From assembly GCF_000282335.1 (NCBI RefSeq), contig NZ_AKJM01000189.1, positions 1-47,371 on the forward strand: DNA of 47,371 nt, written 5' to 3'. Every line of letters begins with the position of its first letter. Positions within the stretch are counted from its first letter, which is position 1. The position numbers and the translations under genes were made by a program. This document shows positions 42,154-47,371 of this stretch, one piece after another. This DNA comes from Pseudomonas sp. GM48. Lineage in GTDB: Bacteria; Pseudomonadota; Gammaproteobacteria; Pseudomonadales; Pseudomonadaceae. Under the pieces are notes generated by a model. It worked only from the letters and a program-made list of their open reading frames with translations. It ran no database searches and was not told the DNA's origin.

Positions 42154-43275
42154 TCAGCCGTTCTTGCGCACGATCTGGCCGTCGCGGCACATCAGGCACG
42201 CGGCGACGATATCGTCTTCAAGGTTGATCACCAGTTGTCCTTCTTTATCGAACAACAGTTTCATGAAGTCCAGCAGGTTGCGTGCATACAGTGCCGAGGC
42301 ATCGGCACCAACCGCGGCAGCCAGGTTGGTCGGGCCAACGATGGTCACGCCATTTTCGACGACCACTTGGTCCGCCACGGTCAGCGGGCAGTTGCCGCCC
42401 TGGGCGGCGGCGAGGTCGATGACCACCGAACCGGGTTTCATCTGCGCCACGGTTTCCGCGCTCAACAACGTCGGTGCCTTGCGGCCCGGAATCAGCGCGG
42501 TGGTGATGACGATGTCGGCCTGTTTGGCGCGCTCGTGCACGGCCACGGCCTGACGTTGCATCCAGCTCGCCGGCATTGGCCGGGCGTAGCCACCGACACC
42601 GACGGCGCATTCACGCTCTTCATCGGTCTCGTAGGGCACGTCGACGAACTTGGCGCCGAGGGATTCGATCTGCTCTTTCACCGCAGGGCGCACGTCAGAT
42701 GCTTCGATCACTGCACCCAGGCGTTTCGCCGTAGCGATGGCCTGCAAACCGGCCACACCGGCACCGAGAATCAGCACGCGCGCTGCCTTCACAGTGCCCG
42801 CAGCAGTCATCAGCATCGGCATAAAGCGCGGATAGTAGTGCGCGGCCAGCAACACGGCTTTATAACCGGCGATGTTGGCTTGCGAGGACAGCACATCCAG
42901 GCTTTGGGCGCGGGAGGTGCGAGGCGCTGCCTCCAGGGCAAAGGCGGTAATGCCGCACTCGGCCAGCTTGGCGATGGTTTCATTGCTGAACGGATTGAGC
43001 ATCCCCACCACAACGGTGCCGCTTTTAATCAGCGTCAGCTCGCTGTCGCTGGGCGCGACCACCTTCAAAATCAGCTCTGCACCAAACGCGTCATTGGCGC
43101 TGCCAATGGTTGCGCCTGCCGCTTCATAGGCACTGTCGACAACGCTGGCATTAACGCCGGCGCCGCTTTGTACAGTGACCTTATGACCCTGGCTGATCAG
43201 CTTCTTGATGGTTTCAGGGGTTGCAGCAACCCGTGTTTCACCGGTCTGGGTTTCGAGAGGAACACCAATGTGCAC
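42154..43275 (-). CDS. pntAA: NAD(P) transhydrogenase alpha, NAD-binding part
   Basis: A 373-residue soluble subunit of the alanine dehydrogenase/PNT family. It has ETRVAATPETIKKLISQGHKV near residue 15-35, the nucleotide-binding RVLILGAGVAGLQAIATAKRLGA near 165-187 and the RQAVAVHERAKQADIVITTALIPGRKAP segment. The start is GTG at 43275 with AGGAG 7 nt before it; no ATG fits the family start. Eleven nt separate it from pntAB. Confidence 0.95.
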   Translation of the reverse strand: MHIGVPLETQTGETRVAATPETIKKLISQGHKVTVQSGAGVNASVVDSAYEAAGATIGSANDAFGAELILKVVAPSDSELTLIKSGTVVVGMLNPFSNETIAKLAECGITAFALEAAPRTSRAQSLDVLSSQANIAGYKAVLLAAHYYPRFMPMLMTAAGTVKAARVLILGAGVAGLQAIATAKRLGAVIEASDVRPAVKEQIESLGAKFVDVPYETDEERECAVGVGGYARPMPASWMQRQAVAVHERAKQADIVITTALIPGRKAPTLLSAETVAQMKPGSVVIDLAAAQGGNCPLTVADQVVVENGVTIVGPTNLAAAVGADASALYARNLLDFMKLLFDKEGQLVINLEDDIVAACLMCRDGQIVRKNG

Positions 43276-43710
43276 GTCAAATCTCCTGCGTGATCTTATT
43301 GAGTAAACCCATGCACTACGGATGGTGCGGCTGGGGCGGCCGATCAGCACGATCCCGCCAAATCAGGGCGGGGCGCGGCATTTTGCAGGCGAACTTTGTG
43401 CCCTTCAAGGGATTATGACGGGTGACGGAAAATTAACTACAAGTCACCCCGTGACCGAATGTCGCAACCAACTGGTTCAATCCCTTGCAGACCGTGCTTT
43501 TCAAGGATTCTGGCCTAAATTCAAGAAATTACACATCGGCCGTATGAATGATGCGACATCGCATCGAAATAGTGGCGCAAAGCCGCGTGGTCAGGCGCTT
43601 GTGGGACGTTTGTACGACTTCTCGATACAGTTTGCTGGTATGCGACAAATACGTATATCTGTAGGGCCTATTTTTTGCTGACTACGAGGTCAAGTAACGT
43701 TGGAAAGCCT
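43276..43710. other. 435-base gap upstream of pntAA
   Basis: No credible gene; a reading of 119 codons on the + strand has no homology that I recognise and no ribosome-binding site. The pnt promoter must lie here. A near-perfect inverted repeat, ACGGGTGAC (43418-43426) and GTCACCCCGT (43443-43452), with an AT-rich centre, is an operator candidate. Confidence 0.5.
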
Positions 43711-44610
43711 TTATCCTTCTAGGCTGTAGCTGTGTGCCTGATTTACCAGCCAATCACGAAATGCCCTTAAAGACGCAGATTCGACCTTTCGCTCAGGAAT
43801 CATCAGGTAATAAGCCTTGATGCTGGACAGTGCTTGCGGGTTGGCGATCACCAGGCGTTTCTCCTTCAGTTCTCGTTGAATCAGGAATGGCGGGATCAGG
43901 GCAATGCCCATGTCGTGCATGGCCGCTTGGGCGAGCATGGAGAATAGCTCGTAGCGAGGACCTGTCATGTCTCTCGGGACATTCAGGTGTTGGGAGTCGA
44001 ACCATTGGCGCCAGGCATAGGGGCGGGTGGTTTGTTGCAGAAGAGGTAAGTCGGCGATTTCGCCGGGCGTCAGACTGGTCTTTTTTCCGAGTAGGTTGGG
44101 GCTGCAAACGGGCATCGGTTTTTCACCCATCAGCCTATGGGATTCTGTACCCGACCAGTCCGCGTCACCGAAGTAGATTGCGGCATCAAAATCAGTGTCG
44201 GCGAACAGGAACGGCCGCGTGCGGTTGGTCAGGTTGACCGTCACTTCCGGGTGCTTTTGCTGGAAGTCCTTGAGTCGCGGCAGCAGCCATTGGGTGCCGA
44301 AGGTCGGAACGACGGCCAATTCGATCACGTTGGTGCCTTGCTGGCCCATGACCGACAAGGTGTCGCGCTCAACCGCGTCGAGCTGAGTGGCCACTCGACG
44401 GCTGTAGGAGAGACCGGCTTCTGTCAGCTTGACCCCGCGCCGCGAGCGTCGGAACAGTTCCACACTGAGGAACTCCTCCAGGCTGGCGATCTGTCGGCAA
44501 ATCGCCCCTTGGGTCAGAGAAAGTTCCTGGGCTGCCTTGGTAAAGCTCTCGTGGCGTGCCGCCGCCTCAAAGCTGATCAGAGCGGTGGTGCTGGGTATCT
44601 TTCTGCGCAT
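43711..44610 (-). CDS. LysR family regulator divergent from gcdH
   Basis: A 299-residue LysR regulator of the GcvA-like group. The helix-turn-helix is SFTKAAQELSLTQGAICRQIASLEEFL; the effector domain follows, with VVPTFGTQWLLPRLKDFQQKHPEV and GIALIPPFLIQREL. The ATG at 44610 was chosen for GAGG at good spacing; a GTG at 44625 is in frame. It lies divergently 157 bp from gcdH, so control of glutaryl-CoA catabolism is likely. This is the GcdR position in other pseudomonads. Confidence 0.9.
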   Translation of the reverse strand: MRRKIPSTTALISFEAAARHESFTKAAQELSLTQGAICRQIASLEEFLSVELFRRSRRGVKLTEAGLSYSRRVATQLDAVERDTLSVMGQQGTNVIELAVVPTFGTQWLLPRLKDFQQKHPEVTVNLTNRTRPFLFADTDFDAAIYFGDADWSGTESHRLMGEKPMPVCSPNLLGKKTSLTPGEIADLPLLQQTTRPYAWRQWFDSQHLNVPRDMTGPRYELFSMLAQAAMHDMGIALIPPFLIQRELKEKRLVIANPQALSSIKAYYLMIPERKVESASLRAFRDWLVNQAHSYSLEG

Positions 44611-44767
44611 GTACGTCAACCTCACTAATACATCGCATAAAGGCTCTTTTGCGACGTTTCGGAGTGAGAAAATAGCACAACAGTATGCGAAATCCTCGTT
44701 TGCCGTAGGGATGATCCGGGCCTAGGATCACTCCACGTTATTTGACCCGATTCGAGAGGACACACTC

Positions 44768-45949
44768 ATGGGCGGTAAAGCTAGCTTCAACTGGATCGAT
44801 CCCCTGTTGCTGGATCAACAGCTCACTGAAGAAGAACGCATGATTCGCGACACGGCTGCGCAATTCGCTCAGCAAAGCCTTGCGCCGCGCATCCTCGAAG
44901 CTTTCCGCCATGAGAAGACCGACCCGGCGATCTTCCGTGAAATGGGCGAAGTCGGCCTGTTGGGCGCAACCATCCCCGAGCAGTACGGCGGCAGCGGCCT
45001 GAACTATGTCAGCTATGGTCTGATCGCCCGTGAAGTCGAGCGCATCGACTCCGGCTATCGCTCGATGATGAGCGTTCAGTCCTCGCTGGTGATGGTGCCG
45101 ATCAATGAATTCGGTACTGAAGCGCAGAAGCAAAAGTACCTGCCGAAACTGGCTTCGGGCGAGTGGATCGGCTGCTTCGGCCTGACCGAGCCTAACCACG
45201 GTTCCGACCCGGGTTCGATGATCACTCGTGCGCGCAAAGTAGAAGGCGGCTACAGCCTCACGGGCAGCAAGATGTGGATTACCAACAGCCCGATCGCCGA
45301 TGTGTTCGTGGTCTGGGGCAAGGACGATGCCGGCGACATCCGCGGCTTCGTTCTGGAGAAAGGCTGGAAAGGCCTGAGCGCTCCGGCGATTCACGGCAAG
45401 GTGGGCCTGCGGGCATCGATCACCGGTGAAATCGTCATGGATAACGTGTTCGTTCCGGAAGAGAACATTTTTCCGGATGTCCGTGGCCTGAAAGGTCCTT
45501 TCACTTGCCTCAACTCGGCGCGTTACGGCATCTCCTGGGGTGCGCTGGGTGCGGCTGAGTTCTGCTGGCACACCGCTCGCCAGTACACCCTGGATCGTCA
45601 ACAATTCGGTCGCCCACTGGCCGCCACTCAGTTGATCCAGAAAAAACTGGCCGACATGCAGACTGAAATCACCATGGCGCTGCAAGGCTGCCTGCGTCTG
45701 GGTCGAATGAAGGATGAGGGGACTGCTGCGGTCGAAATCACTTCGATGATGAAGCGCAACTCTTGCGGCAAGTCCCTGGACATCGCTCGCATGGCTCGCG
45801 ATATGTTGGGTGGCAATGGTATTTCCGATGAGTTCGGTGTTGCTCGCCACTTGGTCAACCTGGAGGTGGTGAACACCTATGAAGGTACCCATGACGTCCA
45901 TGCTCTGATCCTTGGTCGTGCGCAAACCGGCATCCAGGCGTTCTATTAA
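44768..45949 (+). CDS. gcdH: Glutaryl-CoA dehydrogenase
   Basis: FAD enzyme that oxidises and decarboxylates glutaryl-CoA to crotonyl-CoA in lysine, hydroxylysine and glutarate breakdown. The 393-residue acyl-CoA dehydrogenase-type protein has GCFGLTEPNHGSDPGSM near 137-153, MWITNSPIADVFVVWGK near 170 and the catalytic E372 in NTYEGTHDVHALILGRA. GAGAGGA precedes the ATG. Its CoA-transferase neighbour lies 13 nt downstream. Confidence 0.97.
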   Translation: MGGKASFNWIDPLLLDQQLTEEERMIRDTAAQFAQQSLAPRILEAFRHEKTDPAIFREMGEVGLLGATIPEQYGGSGLNYVSYGLIAREVERIDSGYRSMMSVQSSLVMVPINEFGTEAQKQKYLPKLASGEWIGCFGLTEPNHGSDPGSMITRARKVEGGYSLTGSKMWITNSPIADVFVVWGKDDAGDIRGFVLEKGWKGLSAPAIHGKVGLRASITGEIVMDNVFVPEENIFPDVRGLKGPFTCLNSARYGISWGALGAAEFCWHTARQYTLDRQQFGRPLAATQLIQKKLADMQTEITMALQGCLRLGRMKDEGTAAVEITSMMKRNSCGKSLDIARMARDMLGGNGISDEFGVARHLVNLEVVNTYEGTHDVHALILGRAQTGIQAFY

Positions 45950-45962
45950 TAGGAGAACGTCG

Positions 45963-47183
45963 ATGGGCGCGCTTTCGCATCTACGGGTACTGGATTTATC
46001 GCGAGTGCTGGCCGGCCCTTGGGCCGGGCAGATCCTTGCCGACCTTGGCGCCGAAGTGATCAAGGTCGAGCGCCCGGGTAACGGCGATGACACGCGCGCC
46101 TGGGGGCCACCGTTCCTCAAAGACGCTTATGGGGAAAACACCAGCGAGGCGGCCTATTACTTGTCGGCCAATCGCAACAAGCAATCGGTCACCATCGACT
46201 TCACGCGCCCTGAAGGGCAGAAACTGGTGCGTGAGCTGGCGGCCAAGTCGGACATCCTGATCGAGAATTTCAAGGTTGGCGGTCTGGCGGCTTATGGCCT
46301 GGACTATGAATCGCTGAAGGCGATCAATCCGGATCTGATCTATTGCTCAATCACCGGCTTCGGCCAGACCGGTCCTTACGCCAAGCGTGCGGGTTATGAC
46401 TTCATGATCCAGGGGCTGGGCGGGCTCATGAGCCTTACGGGGCGACCTGAAGGTGAAGAAGGTGCGGGGCCGGTGAAGGTTGGTGTGGCGCTGACGGATA
46501 TCCTGACCGGGCTGTATTCGACTGTCGCGATACTGGCTGCGCTTGCGCATCGGGATCACGACGGTGGTGGTCAGCACATCGATATGGCACTACTGGACGT
46601 ACAGGTGGCTTGTCTGGCCAACCAGGCAATGAACTACCTGACGACAGGCAATGCGCCTAAGCGCTTGGGTAATGCTCATCCGAACATCGTGCCTTATCAG
46701 GATTTTCCTACGGCGGATGGCGACTTCATTCTTACCGTCGGGAACGATGGGCAGTTCCGCAAGTTTGCCGAAGTCGCGGGACAACCTCAGTGGGCAGACG
46801 ATCCGCGTTTTGCGACCAATAAGCTGCGGGTGGCAAACCGGGCGGTACTGATTCCACTGATCCGCCAGGCAACGGTGTTCAAGACCACTGCTGAGTGGGT
46901 GGCACTGCTGGAACAGGCTGGCGTGCCATGCGGGCCTATCAACGACTTGGCGCAGATGTTTGCCGATCCTCAGGTCAAGGCTCGCGGGTTGGCTATCGAG
47001 TTGCCGCATGCGCTGGCGGGAATGGTGCCTCAGGTGGCGAGCCCGATTCGACTCTCGGAGACGCCAGTGGAGTACCGTTTTGCACCTCCTTTGCTGGGTG
47101 AGCACACGCTGGAGGTTCTGCAGCGGGTGTTGGGCCTGGATGCTGGGGCGGTGACTGCATTCAAGGCTTCGGGCGTTCTCTGA
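45963..47183 (+). CDS. CaiB/BaiF family CoA transferase (glutarate type)
   Basis: A 406-residue class III CoA transferase that probably moves CoA from succinyl-CoA to glutarate, feeding GcdH. The family N-terminus LRVLDLSRVLAGPWAGQILADLGAEVIKVERP and the aspartyl-CoA catalytic region DGGGQHIDMALLDVQ near 205 are present. GRPEGEEGAGPVKVGVALTDI near 160 is also typical. AGGAGAA precedes the ATG at 45963. Co-transcribed with gcdH. Confidence 0.92.
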   Translation: MGALSHLRVLDLSRVLAGPWAGQILADLGAEVIKVERPGNGDDTRAWGPPFLKDAYGENTSEAAYYLSANRNKQSVTIDFTRPEGQKLVRELAAKSDILIENFKVGGLAAYGLDYESLKAINPDLIYCSITGFGQTGPYAKRAGYDFMIQGLGGLMSLTGRPEGEEGAGPVKVGVALTDILTGLYSTVAILAALAHRDHDGGGQHIDMALLDVQVACLANQAMNYLTTGNAPKRLGNAHPNIVPYQDFPTADGDFILTVGNDGQFRKFAEVAGQPQWADDPRFATNKLRVANRAVLIPLIRQATVFKTTAEWVALLEQAGVPCGPINDLAQMFADPQVKARGLAIELPHALAGMVPQVASPIRLSETPVEYRFAPPLLGEHTLEVLQRVLGLDAGAVTAFKASGVL

Positions 47184-47190
47184 TTGGCTT

Positions 47191-47230
47191 CTTCTATATA
47201 GAGGGGCGTTTTTGCTCCTCTATATAGAAG
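47191..47230. terminator. 14-bp perfect hairpin after the CoA transferase
   Basis: CTTCTATATAGAGG (47191-47204) is complementary to CCTCTATATAGAAG (47217-47230). The loop contains TTTTT, but there is no T run after the stem, so it is not a standard terminator. It could still end or protect the gcdH transcript. Confidence 0.6.
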
Positions 47231-47288
47231 GTAATCAGGTGGTTTGACCCCTTTCTGCAAGTTATTGATAGAAAACCAAAATCAGTGC

Positions 47289-47316
47289 TTGACGGCAGAT
47301 CTCAGGTGTCTATAAT
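47289..47316 (+). promoter_or_regulatory. Strong sigma-70 promoter, stable-RNA style
   Basis: TTGACG (47289-47294), a 16-nt spacer and a perfect TATAAT (47311-47316), then a GC-rich discriminator TCGCCCC. No ribosome-binding site or start codon follows in the remaining 55 bases. AACTCCTTG...AAGAGTT near the end is a leader-type hairpin. I expect an rRNA operon or tRNA gene just beyond the window. Confidence 0.7.
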
Positions 47317-47371
47317 TCGCCCCACTTCCGGCGCAGTCGAAACGGAAAACTCCTTGATAAACAAAGAGTTA

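Noticed and set aside
43322..43681. A 119-codon frame in the gap upstream of pntAA
   Set aside because: No ribosome-binding site, no recognised domain, no hydrophobic or structural pattern; it lies in a region needed for the pnt promoter.

Overview
The window is chromosomal DNA from a fluorescent Pseudomonas, most likely of the P. fluorescens group. It is GC-rich, carries the Pseudomonas versions of pst-phoU, phoBR, trpI-trpBA, pntAA-AB-B and gcdH, encodes very large PstC and PstA proteins, and is strewn with copies of the GTGGGAGCGGGCTTGCTCGCG palindrome that forms REP/REPIN elements in these species. I see no prophage, insertion sequence, CRISPR array, tRNA or rRNA gene inside the window, although a strong stable-RNA-type promoter lies at the very end.

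Layout. 0-7 kb: amino-acid catabolism (AraC-type regulator, cytoplasmic asparaginase, AGCS alanine/glycine symporter, aspartase aspA, and a LysR regulator divergent from aspA). 7-13 kb: purEK behind a leader with a terminator-like hairpin, two small envelope/periplasmic proteins, a hexose-6-phosphate mutarotase, an acyl-CoA thioesterase and an MFS transporter. 13-26 kb: the phosphate block. pstS, pstC, pstA, pstB and phoU lie on the + strand, with Pho boxes before pstS and pstC. They are followed by a receiver protein with a PilZ-like tail, an M23 peptidase, a CNNM/CBS membrane protein, and phoR and phoB on the - strand with a well-formed Pho box. 26-30 kb: a small secreted protein, ubiC-ubiA, rubredoxin with its reductase, and HU. 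30-34 kb: DUF1161, dodecin and DUF883 small proteins, then trpI divergent from trpBA. 34-38.3 kb: a DUF4105 protein that also carries an HExxH motif, three tandem DUF2388 small exported proteins, and two DUF1127 proteins. 38.6-47.2 kb: an acetyl/succinyl-CoA transferase, the membrane transhydrogenase pntAA-AB-B, and a LysR regulator divergent from gcdH and a CaiB-type CoA transferase (glutarate/lysine catabolism).

How it works together. Asparaginase, the AGCS carrier and aspartase could form an Asn to Asp to fumarate route. PhoR and PhoB would sense and drive Pst/PhoU through the Pho boxes. TrpI is expected to activate trpBA from the shared gap. The LysR at 43.7 kb is placed to control glutaryl-CoA breakdown. 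The least understood parts are the DUF2388/DUF4105 cluster, the DUF1127 pair with its repeated ACCAGTACA sites, the receiver-PilZ-like protein beside phoU, and the leaders of purE and the HU gene. REPINs crowd the first 22.5 kb (about ten) but are nearly absent from the second half (one).
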